DNA of 64,000 bases from Viridibacillus sp050279675 (GTDB lineage: Bacteria; Bacillota; Bacilli; Bacillales_A; Planococcaceae), in contig NZ_JBNNUK010000004.1 in assembly GCF_050279675.1 (NCBI RefSeq), positions 1 to 64,000 of the forward strand, given 5' to 3'. Of the stretch, positions 35,514-45,723 are shown piece after piece. The number at the start of each line of letters is the position of its first letter. Within the stretch, counting starts at the first letter, position 1. A program made the translations under genes and the position numbers. The notes beneath the pieces are model-generated. The model ran no database searches. It was not told the origin of the DNA and saw only the letters and a program-made list of their open reading frames with translations.

Positions 35514-37745
35514 ATGACACAGAAGCATCCCGATTTTGAACAAGAAGCTCAGCGCCTGGCTTACACAAAACATTATATGCGAAAACTCTTAGAAGAATCC
35601 AAACGTGACGTTCAATCAGCACAGGACAGTATTCGAAAATCGATGGCTGATTTAGAGTACCTAGATTCAAGTTTAAGCTACCTCAACATTTTAACGAATG
35701 CTCGATTTTTTGAAATGGCACGTGATCAAAAAGAAGGTCTTGAAGCAGTTCAGCAAAAACCTTATTTTGCCCGTATACATTTTCAAAAAGAAGGCGAACC
35801 AGCAGAAAAATTATATATTGGTAAGACCTCTCTCTTTGACCGTGAAACACAAGAACCCATCATCGTCGACTGGCGCTCTCCCGTGGCGAACGTATACTAC
35901 GACGGGCGACTTGGTGATCTTACTTATAAAGTACATGACGAAGAATACAATGGGCACCTCTTTTCAAAACGGCAATATAAAATTGAAGAAGGCAAACTAT
36001 TAGACGTCCAAGATATTGACCTGACAACAAATGATGAACTATTACAAGATGCACTGGCAGGTAAAGCTGATGTACGCCTTACCGAAATCGTTTCAACGAT
36101 TCAAGCTGAACAAAACGATGTTATTCGTGCTCATTTAAAGCAACCAATACTCGTTCAAGGTGCAGCTGGATCAGGAAAGACAACTATTGCACTCCATAGG
36201 ATATCTTATTTCCTATATACGATGGGTGAGCATTTCAACGCAAAAGAATTGATGATTTTAGCACCAAATCAGCTGTTTATAGACTATATTGGCGACGTTT
36301 TACCTGAGCTTGGTGTGGATCAAATTTGTCAAACAACCTACTCAGATTATGTACAACAAGCAACTGATATTAAGCTGAAAATCCAAAATCCAAATGAACA
36401 TCTTGAAAAACTCGTGAGCGAAGACGTTATCGATGAAACCGTGCTTTGGCTAACCAGAATGAAAGGTTCACTTGAATACCGAGATGTTATGGATCGCTAT
36501 TTAAAAAAGATTGAATCACAAATAGCTGATCAGTTCGAAGACGTTTATATCGAAAAGTATCGCATTTTAACAGGTTCCCATTTAAGAAAACTCTTCTTAA
36601 ATGATTTTGCCTATATGCCCATTGAAAAGCGAATTGAACGAATTAGAGCTGTGCTACAAAATTATGTACGACAAAAGAAAAAGCAAATACTACTTTCTTT
36701 AAATAAAAGATATGATGAAATTTTGGATAAGGCGTTGTTTGGTATTCAAGATGCAGCTAAACGTAAACAGACAGTGACAAAATGGATTGATGAACGTGAT
36801 GTTCGTATTCCAGCTGTTGAAAAGATGGCTAAATCTACCTGTTCAAGTTATATGAAGCGTTTTAAAAAGCATAAAATAAAAGCCTTGTATCGTGACTTTT
36901 TGACGAATTATGATTTACAAAGAGAGTTGTCTCCCGAATGGTCTGAAGGAGAACATGAGCAATTTTTCAACGCACATATAAAAGAAACTTGGGCCTTAGA
37001 AGATTTGGCAGCAATCTTTTATTTGCATGCCAAATTCAAAGGGGTCAACGAAGAATGGAAAATGCGCGTTGTTTTCATCGATGAGGTGCAAGATTATAGC
37101 TTATTCCAGTTAGCTGCTTTAAAAGAAGGTCTAGAAACTGATATGTTCACTATGGTAGGCGACTTGGCCCAAGGAATACATAGTTACCGCTCCTTAACGG
37201 ACTGGACGCCCGTACGCGAGTTATTCCCTCGCGCTACTTATAAAACTTTACAAAAAAGCTATCGTACTACAATAGAAATTATGGCTGTTGCAAATGAAAT
37301 CTTATCGAAAATGGGCGAAGATTTACCACTTGTAGAGCCAGTTGTCCGTCATGGAGATGAACCAACCTTCTATGAGATGAAAATAATTGACCCCGTAGCG
37401 ATTGAAGATATTCATCAACAAATTAGAGCAAAAGGGCACCGTTCCATTGCACTCATTTGTAAAACTTCTGATGAAGCAATGAACTATACGAAAATATTAC
37501 AAAATGCTGGTGTATTGGCACAAACTTTATCTGAATCATCCGAGATTGATCAAGGTGCACTTCTCGTCATACCAAGTCATTTAGCGAAGGGGCTTGAATT
37601 TGACGCAGTTATTGTAACAGCCATCGAAAAGCCTTTCCGTGATACAGCACTGGACCGTAAGCTTTTATATGTAGCTGTCACCCGTGCAATGCATGAGCTA
37701 CATCTTGTAGGCTCTTCACGCAGTGCGTTTTTATTAGCAGAATAA
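35514..37745 (+). CDS. helD: HelD, RNA polymerase recycling helicase-like factor
   Basis: 743-aa UvrD/SF1-type ATPase. The N-terminal 65 residues form the long coiled coil (EAQRLAYTKHYMRKLL) that enters the secondary channel of RNA polymerase. Walker A GAAGSGKTT is at about 216-224, Walker B VVFIDEVQDYS near 520, SF1 motif III MVGDLAQGIHSYR and the C-terminal VAVTRAMHELHLVG. In Bacillus HelD removes stalled RNA polymerase from DNA and supports recycling. TTGGAGG precedes ATG 35514; the gene stands alone with a strong terminator. Confidence 0.92.
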   Translation: MTQKHPDFEQEAQRLAYTKHYMRKLLEESKRDVQSAQDSIRKSMADLEYLDSSLSYLNILTNARFFEMARDQKEGLEAVQQKPYFARIHFQKEGEPAEKLYIGKTSLFDRETQEPIIVDWRSPVANVYYDGRLGDLTYKVHDEEYNGHLFSKRQYKIEEGKLLDVQDIDLTTNDELLQDALAGKADVRLTEIVSTIQAEQNDVIRAHLKQPILVQGAAGSGKTTIALHRISYFLYTMGEHFNAKELMILAPNQLFIDYIGDVLPELGVDQICQTTYSDYVQQATDIKLKIQNPNEHLEKLVSEDVIDETVLWLTRMKGSLEYRDVMDRYLKKIESQIADQFEDVYIEKYRILTGSHLRKLFLNDFAYMPIEKRIERIRAVLQNYVRQKKKQILLSLNKRYDEILDKALFGIQDAAKRKQTVTKWIDERDVRIPAVEKMAKSTCSSYMKRFKKHKIKALYRDFLTNYDLQRELSPEWSEGEHEQFFNAHIKETWALEDLAAIFYLHAKFKGVNEEWKMRVVFIDEVQDYSLFQLAALKEGLETDMFTMVGDLAQGIHSYRSLTDWTPVRELFPRATYKTLQKSYRTTIEIMAVANEILSKMGEDLPLVEPVVRHGDEPTFYEMKIIDPVAIEDIHQQIRAKGHRSIALICKTSDEAMNYTKILQNAGVLAQTLSESSEIDQGALLVIPSHLAKGLEFDAVIVTAIEKPFRDTALDRKLLYVAVTRAMHELHLVGSSRSAFLLAE

Positions 37746-37750
37746 AAATA

Positions 37751-37805
37751 AAGAGGCATTCCAAAAGTCGTTTGCAAGACGACTTTTGGAATCCTCTTTT
37801 TATTT
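37751..37805. terminator. Bidirectional terminator after helD
   Basis: Long stem centred on ATTCCAAAAGTCGT/ACGACTTTTGGAAT with outer GAGG/CCTC and a T-run on the plus strand; an A-rich 5' flank gives a T-run in the other sense for the small gene at 37800-37937. Confidence 0.87.
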
Positions 37806-37937
37806 CCTCGCAGAGAGAGGATAATAATTTTGTTTTTTAGAGAAGATATTCATTATCTTTCTGCGGATACCCTTTTTCTCTTTTACTAACTGCTTTTCAT
37901 TTTTTTCATCGACTTTTCCTAGTGCAGGTAATCTCAT
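37800..37937 (-). CDS. Small basic protein, 45 aa
   Basis: ATG 37937 follows a near-ideal AAAGGGGAGA site. The 45-codon frame encodes a highly basic peptide (about 14 Lys/Arg) opening MRLPALGKVD and containing KKGIRRKIMNIFSKK, an amphipathic helix candidate. It ends next to a bidirectional terminator, as a real gene would. I do not recognise it. The 37938-38169 stretch upstream shows nothing else. Confidence 0.5.
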   Translation of the reverse strand: MRLPALGKVDEKNEKQLVKEKKGIRRKIMNIFSKKQNYYPLSARK

Positions 37938-38169
37938 TGTAGATCTCCCCTTTGCGATGGTTTTAGTACTCTCTTAACATTACCATTAGTTTATGAATAT
38001 TATCGACAGAATATGTATATTTTTAGTAAAAATTATTATTAATTTTAAATTTTCAGTTAGAATTTCAAAAAATCAATGTTTCGTTAAATATAGCTCTCTA
38101 TTACAAGACAACTGTCCTTAAATGACTAATGATTTCAAATACCTTTAATAATCATTTAGTAAATTAAAA

Positions 38170-38203
38170 ATACCAAGCAAACTGCAATTTGCTTGGTATT
38201 CTT
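38170..38203 (-). terminator. Terminator of the SGNH hydrolase gene
   Basis: ATACCAAGCAAA/TTTGCTTGGTAT stem with a 6-nt loop, just past the hydrolase stop. Confidence 0.82.
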
Positions 38204-38207
38204 CGGA

Positions 38208-38816
38208 TTATTTAAATATACTCCACATTCTTTTGAACAAACTCTTTTTACTTACATCATCCATTTTATTTATTTCTACTACTACCGCATCTGATAACAG
38301 GTCGTAACCGGCTTCTCCGAAGTGTAATCCATCGTTTTTGATGCCCACTAAAAGCTCTTTGTAATTTGGCTTACTATAGAGAATTTCAAAAAAATCAATG
38401 ATATGACATCCTGTTTCTTCTGCGACATCTTTGACTGCTTGGCCGTATTTTTTCAACCTCTGATTTTTTCGATTTGGTTGTAGTACTTCATCGACCGGAG
38501 GAGATGTAATAAGAATTGTTCGATCAGCTCCAATTTGCTGAACAAAGTAACGAATATTAGATTTAAAGGTGCCTATCGGTATTAATTTGTGCTTTGCAGA
38601 ATCGTTTCCTCCAAATAATACTGTTACGACATCAGGATTTTTTGAAAGTACATCCTTCTTAAAACGAACTCTAGCTTGCTCCGTTGTATTTCCAGATACT
38701 CCTGCATTAATAAATTGATGCTGTTTCATTTTAAACTTTAGCATGGATGTTAAAACCGGTTTTGGATAGTTTTCTTTTCGTGCTGTAATACTATCTCCAA
38801 AACATATGATTTTCAT
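38208..38816 (-). CDS. SGNH/GDSL-family hydrolase
   Basis: 202-aa esterase/lipase of the SGNH type. All four blocks are visible: catalytic Ser in FGDSITARK (residues 6-14), Gly in INAGVSGNTTEQ, Asn in VLFGGNDSAKH, and the Asp-His pair in NDGLHFGEAGYD near the C-terminus. No signal peptide, so probably cytoplasmic. The substrate is unknown. AAGGGGATG precedes ATG 38816. It is followed upstream (in genome order) by a double-GNAT gene in the same orientation, 37 bp apart, possibly co-transcribed. Confidence 0.88.
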   Translation of the reverse strand: MKIICFGDSITARKENYPKPVLTSMLKFKMKQHQFINAGVSGNTTEQARVRFKKDVLSKNPDVVTVLFGGNDSAKHKLIPIGTFKSNIRYFVQQIGADRTILITSPPVDEVLQPNRKNQRLKKYGQAVKDVAEETGCHIIDFFEILYSKPNYKELLVGIKNDGLHFGEAGYDLLSDAVVVEINKMDDVSKKSLFKRMWSIFK

Positions 38817-38853
38817 CTAATCATCCCCTTCTGCTATTTTTCTTTTCTAGATA

Positions 38854-39717
38854 TTATTTTTTCGCGAAATAATCTACTTGCTGCATTTTCGAAAATCCAG
38901 CTCGTTCGTAGACAGATAGCGCTTGTTCATTTTCAATCTCAACATCAAGTAATACTGTCGATTGTTCTTTTTTGGCAGCAATATTTTTAACCCATGCTAA
39001 AAGTGCTGCTCCTATACCTTGACGTTGGAAATCAGGATGTACTGCTAATGCAGTTACCCATTGGACATCATTCTCTTCAACTGAAGTCACAGTGCCTACA
39101 ACTACGCCATCTTTTTCAGCAAGCCATAATACACGTCCATCTGTTGACGTATTCGTAGAGATTAGATGATCTGTATCTTCTGGAGTATCATCAAATGCAA
39201 ACTCAAAAATAGTAACAAGTGCATCGCGTTCTCCATTATATAAGCGAATTGTTAAGTCGCTAAGAACGTCTGTAAATTCAGCATCTGCCTGTAGTGTTGC
39301 TTCTGAAAAACTATATTCATAGCCTTGATCTTCTATGAATTTACGGCCTTCGTCACCGTTTAATGTAAGAGCTAATTCTCCAACAGCAATACGTTCATTA
39401 AATCCAGTTGCGATGCTCCCAACTAGTAGTTTACCAATACCCATCCCACGATACATAGGAGCTACAACTGCGGACCATTCAAATGTATTGAACCCCATCG
39501 TATCAACTGCACTAGCTACACCAACAAGTTCGTCCTTATCCTCATCATAAGCCAGCACTAGAAAGCCATATACCTCTGGGTTGCACCAGCTACTTTCGTT
39601 CATCACCACTTTGTAATTTAGTTTATCTTCAAGTTCAGCTTTTCTCAATAATTGTAAAATCTCTTGATAAGTCTCACCATCAATAGGATATGTTGCTTTC
39701 ATTATAAAAATATTCAA
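38854..39717 (-). CDS. Tandem GNAT-family N-acetyltransferase
   Basis: 287-aa protein with two GNAT domains. The first (about 1-150) has the acetyl-CoA loop RGMGIGKLLVGSI, the second (about 155-287) has VHPDFQRQGIGAALLAWVK and ends SVYERAGFSKMQQVDYF, a classic GNAT C-terminus. The second domain looks the better conserved catalytic unit. The target amine is unknown. The best start is TTG 39717, 6-7 nt after AAGGTGG; the open frame runs 11 codons further. Confidence 0.82.
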   Translation of the reverse strand: MNIFIMKATYPIDGETYQEILQLLRKAELEDKLNYKVVMNESSWCNPEVYGFLVLAYDEDKDELVGVASAVDTMGFNTFEWSAVVAPMYRGMGIGKLLVGSIATGFNERIAVGELALTLNGDEGRKFIEDQGYEYSFSEATLQADAEFTDVLSDLTIRLYNGERDALVTIFEFAFDDTPEDTDHLISTNTSTDGRVLWLAEKDGVVVGTVTSVEENDVQWVTALAVHPDFQRQGIGAALLAWVKNIAAKKEQSTVLLDVEIENEQALSVYERAGFSKMQQVDYFAKK

Positions 39718-39831
39718 ATTGGAACCACCTTGTTGTAATTGTTTTGTCATCTAAATGATAACAAATTATCAAATTAAGCGACTATCATTTAGCTTTTTAG
39801 GGGTATAGAATATCGAGATGGAGGTTTTACA

Positions 39832-40899
39832 ATGATAAAACAACGATTAACTTGGGTTGATGTGACAAAGGGATTTTTAATGATATTAGTAGTAGTAGGT
39901 CATTTTCCTGGCGACTTGGATTACCCTCTTTTACAATATATCTATTGGTTCCATATGCCCGCATTCTTCGTACTGAGTGGATTATTCTTCAAACCGCTAT
40001 CAAAGGACGAGCCTATACGTAAAGCCGTAAAAAAACGATTTATGCAATTGATGGTTCCCTATTTCTTCTTCCTATTGATTATTACATGCATTCGTTATAT
40101 ATTGGCATTCGCTTATGGAAATACCGATATTTCATGGTATATGGAGGATTTAAGTACGCTCATTATTGGTGGACGTTATGCACGTGGATCTTACGGTGTA
40201 TTCTGGTTTACAACGGCCTTATTCTTTACTTATTTATTATTCTTATTACTAACAAAATATTTAAACCGCTTCTATCAATTTTTTGTACTTGCAATTTGCT
40301 ACATTATCGCGCATGTCCAAAGCTATTATGTAATAGATGTTATTGGCGGCTCGTCTGCTGAAGCTTCACAAACAATACCTATACTATGGAATTTAGATGT
40401 TACACTCATAACTTTGGTCTACTTCGCCATTGGCTATTATGCAAAAGATTTATTTTTACACATTCGTTTGCCCTTATGGACAATTTGTACAGTTAGTTCG
40501 CTCTTAGCAATGTATCTGGCATGGATAGATCAATTTGATTATCACTTAAGCTTGAAGTTTATTCGTTACAATCATGCCCTATTGGACCTTGTCATCCCTT
40601 TCATCTTTATCATTACCATTTTCGGTATATTCCAATTTATTACTCGCTTCACACCATTGAAAGCGTTGAAGTTTATCGAAATGCAGTCAATCACTATTAT
40701 GTATATGCATATTTCGGTAGATAAACAGATGAATAATTTCTTTGACTACGATCTCATTGGTTATACTGTTTTATGTCTGGGTATATCTATCATAGGCTCT
40801 TTAGTTATTAAAAAATTCATCCCATATGGATTATTCTTCATCGGAGATATTCGTGCTAAACGCCCGATTCTCTTTAAAAGCAAACTATTTACCACATAA
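39832..40899 (+). CDS. Acyltransferase-3 family membrane protein
   Basis: 355-aa membrane acyltransferase with about ten hydrophobic helices. The N-terminal block RLTWVDVTKGFLMILVVVGH with its conserved His, and WFHMPAFFVLSGLFF, are the acyltransferase-3 (OatA/fucose 4-O-acetylase-like) signatures. It probably transfers acetyl groups to a surface sugar polymer. There is no C-terminal SGNH domain as in OatA, so the acceptor remains open. TGGAGG precedes ATG 39832. Confidence 0.82.
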   Translation: MIKQRLTWVDVTKGFLMILVVVGHFPGDLDYPLLQYIYWFHMPAFFVLSGLFFKPLSKDEPIRKAVKKRFMQLMVPYFFFLLIITCIRYILAFAYGNTDISWYMEDLSTLIIGGRYARGSYGVFWFTTALFFTYLLFLLLTKYLNRFYQFFVLAICYIIAHVQSYYVIDVIGGSSAEASQTIPILWNLDVTLITLVYFAIGYYAKDLFLHIRLPLWTICTVSSLLAMYLAWIDQFDYHLSLKFIRYNHALLDLVIPFIFIITIFGIFQFITRFTPLKALKFIEMQSITIMYMHISVDKQMNNFFDYDLIGYTVLCLGISIIGSLVIKKFIPYGLFFIGDIRAKRPILFKSKLFTT

Positions 40900-40901
40900 A
40901 C

Positions 40902-40942
40902 AAAAAGGCATTTATCCATATAAAATGGGTGAATGCCTCTTC
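40902..40942 (-). terminator. Terminator of the ABC exporter operon
   Basis: Interrupted stem GAGGCATTC/AAATGCCTTTTT plus inner CCAT/ATGG, with a T-run in the minus sense; lies between convergent genes. Confidence 0.75.
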
Positions 40943-40956
40943 TATTTACCAAAGAG

Positions 40957-42780
40957 TTATGCATTTGATTCTTCTAACATTTTATAATAAATTCCTTGTT
41001 TTTCAACTAACTCCTGCTGGTTGCCTGCTTCAACAAGTTCACCTTGTTGCATGACAAAGACAATATCAGCTTGTCGTACCGTATTTAATCGATGGGCAAT
41101 TACAAAGCTTGTACGTCCTTTCATTAAACGTTCTAGAGCTTCTTGAATTTTCAACTCTGTTACAGTATCAATGCTACTTGTTGCTTCGTCTAACAATAGA
41201 ATTACAGGGTCTGCGACAAGTGCTCTTGCTATAGATAATAACTGTTTTTGACCTTGGCTAATTTCAGCACCATCAGCAGACAGAAATGTATCATAACCAT
41301 TCTGCAACTTCATAATGAAGTCATGAGCATTAGCTTTACGTGCAGCTTCTTCTACTTCTTCATCTGTTGCATTTAGCTGACCATACCGAATGTTTTCCCT
41401 AACCGTTTCTTCAAATAAAAACGGATCTTGTAAAACAAATGCCATTTGACTGCGCAAATTTTGACGTGACATTTCTTGAATGGGTGTACCATCAATAGTA
41501 ATTTCACCTTTATTTACTTCATAGAAACGTGCGAGTAACTGTAAGATAGTTGTTTTACCAGCCCCAGTAGCTCCTACTAAAGCAGCTGTTTGACCTGCCT
41601 CTACATGAAAACTAACATTTTTTATCGTATGTGCTTCATCTGTTTGTTCATATTTGAACGAGACATCATTGAACTTTACGTCACCTTGTAGTTGTTGGAT
41701 TACTTTGTCTGAAGCTAAATCCACCTCTTCCTCTTCGTGCATAATTCCAAAAACACGTTCTGCTCCTGCAATCGCTGACAAAACATTATTAAACTGATTT
41801 GCTAAATCGTTTAGTGGACGTGTAAACTGACGCGCATATTCTGAAAATATCACAATCGTCCCAATTGTAACTTGGCCCTTCAATGCTAATAAACCACCGA
41901 CGCCCGCAACAATGGCAAAGCTTGCATTATTTAAAAGGTTCATGACCTTTGGAATACCACCTGAGTAAACATTAGACCAAAAGCCAACGTTGCGTAACTT
42001 AGTACTTTTCTCTGCAAATTCTTCAATCATACGCTGCTCCTGAGAAAAAGCTTTAACAATTCGTTGTCCTGAAATCGACTCCTCAATCATCCCATTTAAT
42101 GCTCCTAATGCTTGCTGCTGTTCTTTAAATAACTTACTTGTACGGCGTGTAATCCATCTTGTAGCAACGAACATTACTGGGATGATGATCATCGTCAAAA
42201 ATGTTAATAGAGGGCTCATTGACAACATAACAACCAACGTCCCAATTAACGTTAAAACACTTGAGAATACTTGAATAAATGTACTATTCAAGGTCGAACT
42301 AACATTCTCAATATCATTTGTCATACGGCTCATTAACTCGCCATGTTGACGCTTATCAAAAAAGGAAATTGGTAACTTCTGTAACTTAGTGAATAGACCT
42401 GTACGCATGCGATAAATCGTTTGTTGTGCAATACCAATCATCCAATAGTTTTGGAGAAACAATGATAATGACAAACCTATATAAATGGCGATCAAACCAA
42501 ATATTAGCTTAGACAAGCCTGCAAACTGAGCTTTCATAATGTGGTTATCAATAATTTTCCCAATTAAATAAGGACCTAATAATGAAAATACCGAGCTCGC
42601 TACTACCATGAGTAGAACTACAATTAATAGCACGCGTTGTTCATCCACAATTCGCCAGATATGCCCTAGCGTTGAACCCCAATTTGTAGCGCGATCCATC
42701 TTCTTATTACGCTTCTTTTGTATATCTTCTTTCGTCAAAATATTTTTATAACCAAAAGGTTCTCTTATTGCTTTAAGCAT
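40957..42780 (-). CDS. Heterodimeric ABC exporter subunit, canonical site half
   Basis: 607-aa half-exporter: six-helix membrane domain (about 60-350) then an ABC domain with Walker A GATGAGKTT, Walker B ILLLDEATSSID with catalytic Glu, and H-loop VIAHRLNTV. Its signature is ISQGQKQLL instead of LSGGQ. It resembles the B. subtilis YfiC-type partner of YfiB. Its ATG 42780 overlaps the upstream gene's stop (ATGCTTAA), a coupled start behind GGGGGTGG. Together they should export drugs or lipids; substrate unknown. Confidence 0.87.
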   Translation of the reverse strand: MLKAIREPFGYKNILTKEDIQKKRNKKMDRATNWGSTLGHIWRIVDEQRVLLIVVLLMVVASSVFSLLGPYLIGKIIDNHIMKAQFAGLSKLIFGLIAIYIGLSLSLFLQNYWMIGIAQQTIYRMRTGLFTKLQKLPISFFDKRQHGELMSRMTNDIENVSSTLNSTFIQVFSSVLTLIGTLVVMLSMSPLLTFLTMIIIPVMFVATRWITRRTSKLFKEQQQALGALNGMIEESISGQRIVKAFSQEQRMIEEFAEKSTKLRNVGFWSNVYSGGIPKVMNLLNNASFAIVAGVGGLLALKGQVTIGTIVIFSEYARQFTRPLNDLANQFNNVLSAIAGAERVFGIMHEEEEVDLASDKVIQQLQGDVKFNDVSFKYEQTDEAHTIKNVSFHVEAGQTAALVGATGAGKTTILQLLARFYEVNKGEITIDGTPIQEMSRQNLRSQMAFVLQDPFLFEETVRENIRYGQLNATDEEVEEAARKANAHDFIMKLQNGYDTFLSADGAEISQGQKQLLSIARALVADPVILLLDEATSSIDTVTELKIQEALERLMKGRTSFVIAHRLNTVRQADIVFVMQQGELVEAGNQQELVEKQGIYYKMLEESNA

Positions 42781-44506
42781 TATCATCCACCCCCTGCTCT
42801 TGTTGTGAAGTCGCAATTTTTTGATATAATACGGAACTTTCCATCAATTCTTCATGAGTACCAAATGCCGACACGAATCCGTCTTCTAGTAGCAAAATAC
42901 GGTCAGCTCCCTTTGCTGTACGAATTTTCTGAGTCACAACAAGCATTGTTGCCTTTTCACACTCTAACGCACTCCATAATGCAGATTCCGTTTTGACATC
43001 TAATGCACTTGTACTATCATCTAAGATCAAAAATTCCGGCTTACGTATTAATGCCCTTGCAATTGATAATCGTTGTTTTTGACCACCAGATAAGTTCACT
43101 CCCTTTTGCCCAACTCTCGTTTCATAGTCATTTGGAAAGTGCAGAATTGAATCATGTATTTGTGCCTGTATTGTCGCCTCTTGCACTTGTTCAATTGAAG
43201 CAGCTGTTTTTCCCCAGGTTACGTTATCGTGGATAGAACCAGTGAATAACAATGCCCGCTGTGGTACATAACCAATAGCCTCACGCAACTTTTCTAAAGG
43301 CCAGTTTTCCACATTCACTCCATCCACAAAAATATCCCCAGACGTCGTATAGTAAAAACAGGGTAATAGCTGTAACAATGTTGATTTACCAGAGCCAGTC
43401 GCACCCATAATAGCTAATTTTTCACCTTGACCACATTCAAAAGAGATATTACGCAATACGAATTCATCTGTCTGTGGGTACTTAAAAGAAACGTTGTCAA
43501 AACGTAGAGTGCCGCGTTGCCCAACTTCCAGTGATCCTTTATCCTTCTCATCTTCTTCTAAACCTTCTTCAATTAACAATACTTCCTCCATACGATCCGC
43601 TGACGCTTTCGCTCGTGAAATAAATACGATAATAAATGAAAACATTGAAAATGCCCCTGTCATACGTAGTGCATAGTTGACTATCGCTACAAGTTCACCG
43701 ATTTGCGTTTCTCCTTGCTCAATTTTCCCCGCTCCAAACCAAAGAACCACAAGCAAGCTAACATTCATAACAAACAGCAATATGGGCTGAATATACTCCA
43801 TCGTTCGTAACGCTTTAGATGTATCTATCTTCAAAGAAATTGCTACTTTTTCAAACCTACTTGCTTCGTACAAACCACGCAAATAGGCTTTTACTAAACG
43901 CATCGCCTGTAAATTCTCTTGAATAACACGATTGACTCGGTCAACACGCTTTTGAACGGCTGAAAAATATGTAATACCTTTGCGAACCATTAAAAATAAG
44001 AAAACAGCTAAAAACGGAGCACCAATTACAAGATAAACAGCTAATGATGGCTTCACATAAAACGCCATTATTAAACTACCAATCACAACAAGGGGCGTAC
44101 GTAACATGACTCGTAGACTCATGAATAAAACTTGTTGTACTTGAGATACATCGCTTGTTAAACGCGTAATAAGTCCTGCCGTTGGAAATCTCAAAAACGT
44201 CGTCATTGTAAATGATTGTACTTTTTTAAACAATGCATTCCGCAAATCAAAGGCAAAGCTTTGTGATGCATGTGCTGAAAAAAATGAGTTCGTAACGCCT
44301 GCGATAAAACCCAGGAATGCTATTAGCATCATTATTCCGCCCCATAACCAAACCGTTGCAGAATCTTGTAAAACGATTCCATCGTCAATAATTTTCTTGA
44401 TAATTAGTGGCTGGATTAACTCAACAGCAAGCTCTACAAGCATGAGCGAAATAGCAATAACAGCGAACCATTTGTATGGTTTTATGTATGAAAACATTAT
44501 CTTCAT
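42773..44506 (-). CDS. Heterodimeric ABC exporter subunit, degenerate site half
   Basis: 577-aa half-exporter, YfiB-like. After six membrane helices the ABC domain has Walker A GATGSGKST and an intact signature LSGGQKQRLS. Walker B reads FLILDDSTSALD, with Asp in place of the catalytic Glu, and the H-loop His is Gln (VVTQKIRTA). These are the hallmarks of a degenerate nucleotide site, which pairs with the active site of the downstream partner as in BmrC/BmrD. AGGAGG before ATG 44506 decides the start. It is the first gene of the two-gene operon. Confidence 0.88.
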   Translation of the reverse strand: MKIMFSYIKPYKWFAVIAISLMLVELAVELIQPLIIKKIIDDGIVLQDSATVWLWGGIMMLIAFLGFIAGVTNSFFSAHASQSFAFDLRNALFKKVQSFTMTTFLRFPTAGLITRLTSDVSQVQQVLFMSLRVMLRTPLVVIGSLIMAFYVKPSLAVYLVIGAPFLAVFLFLMVRKGITYFSAVQKRVDRVNRVIQENLQAMRLVKAYLRGLYEASRFEKVAISLKIDTSKALRTMEYIQPILLFVMNVSLLVVLWFGAGKIEQGETQIGELVAIVNYALRMTGAFSMFSFIIVFISRAKASADRMEEVLLIEEGLEEDEKDKGSLEVGQRGTLRFDNVSFKYPQTDEFVLRNISFECGQGEKLAIMGATGSGKSTLLQLLPCFYYTTSGDIFVDGVNVENWPLEKLREAIGYVPQRALLFTGSIHDNVTWGKTAASIEQVQEATIQAQIHDSILHFPNDYETRVGQKGVNLSGGQKQRLSIARALIRKPEFLILDDSTSALDVKTESALWSALECEKATMLVVTQKIRTAKGADRILLLEDGFVSAFGTHEELMESSVLYQKIATSQQEQGVDDNA

Positions 44507-44802
44507 GTTATAACCTCCTATATTCATTTCGTCTCTCGAAATTTATTTAATTGTTCCTTATTATGCCATAAAATAACCATAACTTGTGCTATAAAAACTC
44601 AAAATATTTAGAAGGGTAATTTTATTAATATTTTTCTTCATGTATATATAAAAAAAGTCCCCCTCACTCAAAAAGTGAAAGAGACCATTTATTTTTAAAT
44701 AATAGATTTTGAAATAGAGCATGCAATTCTTTACGCTAATTTAGTTTCTTAAAAAAATAATCACTTACAAAATCACAGTGATATTTATTTTTTTCACTAA
44801 AT

Positions 44803-45723
44803 TTATATGTCTGCTTTTTGTTGCTTATCCCCTTCAATGGAAAGCCACGTTACACAAACAAGCATGATTATGATACCTAAAATTTGCCATATCTCTAGTG
44901 TTCTTCCTAGCCAAATAACAGAAATGATCATAGCCGTTAATGGCTCCATACTTGACAACACACTTGTTTCTACAGCTGATATATATTTCATACTACTTAA
45001 AAACAATACAAAGGCAGCTGTTCCAAAAAATATAATAGCAGTTAACATTAATGCGATTTTCGGGTCTAATAATAGGCTCCATTCATCAGAACTCCAGACT
45101 TGCGAAATTACACCTAGTACAATTCCTCCGATTAGCATCCCCCATCCTACCACAATAAGGACACCCCATTCCTTCATAATGGCTGCAGGATATAAAGTAT
45201 AAAAAGCAAATGTTAAACCAACCGCGACTCCCCATAAAAGAGCTTCAGAACTAACGAGCAATGTCTCAAAGGAAGCATTCGTTAGTAATAAAAACAAACC
45301 AACAAGTGTCCCTAGAATACCTAATACTTGATATCTTGGTGGCCATTTGCGATATGAGATTGAAACAAAAAGGATAATGAAAATAGGTGCCAAAAATTGT
45401 AGTAATGTTGCCACAACCGCATTACTAGCATCAATAGCTGCTACAAATGAAAATTGCACTCCAAGCATTCCTAAAACACCAAATACGACTAATTTCCTCC
45501 ACCAAATAGGATATTTCCAAATACTTGTTACATCTTTTTTAGTTAGCAATAAAAAGGATAATAGTATTATACCCGCCAAAATGAGACGGACTGTTAGCAT
45601 AAACGCTACAGTTAAATCACTATTAGATAATACCCACTCCATAAGTGGTCCCGTAGCACCCCAAAGCATTGCTCCAGAAATAATCAGTATTATCCCTCTT
45701 AACCTATGCGACTGATGATTCAT
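44803..45723 (-). CDS. EamA-family (DMT) permease
   Basis: 306-aa membrane protein with ten predicted helices in two EamA repeats: GAMLWGATGPLMEWVL opens the first and ALLWGVAVGLTFAFYTLYPA the second; SAVETSVLSSMEPLTAMIIS is the typical C-terminal block. It is probably an exporter of amino acids or other metabolites. GAGGGGGTTAGGA precedes ATG 45723. The 44507-44802 stretch downstream of it holds a weak hairpin near 44650-44697 but no gene. Confidence 0.87.
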   Translation of the reverse strand: MNHQSHRLRGIILIISGAMLWGATGPLMEWVLSNSDLTVAFMLTVRLILAGIILLSFLLLTKKDVTSIWKYPIWWRKLVVFGVLGMLGVQFSFVAAIDASNAVVATLLQFLAPIFIILFVSISYRKWPPRYQVLGILGTLVGLFLLLTNASFETLLVSSEALLWGVAVGLTFAFYTLYPAAIMKEWGVLIVVGWGMLIGGIVLGVISQVWSSDEWSLLLDPKIALMLTAIIFFGTAAFVLFLSSMKYISAVETSVLSSMEPLTAMIISVIWLGRTLEIWQILGIIIMLVCVTWLSIEGDKQQKADI

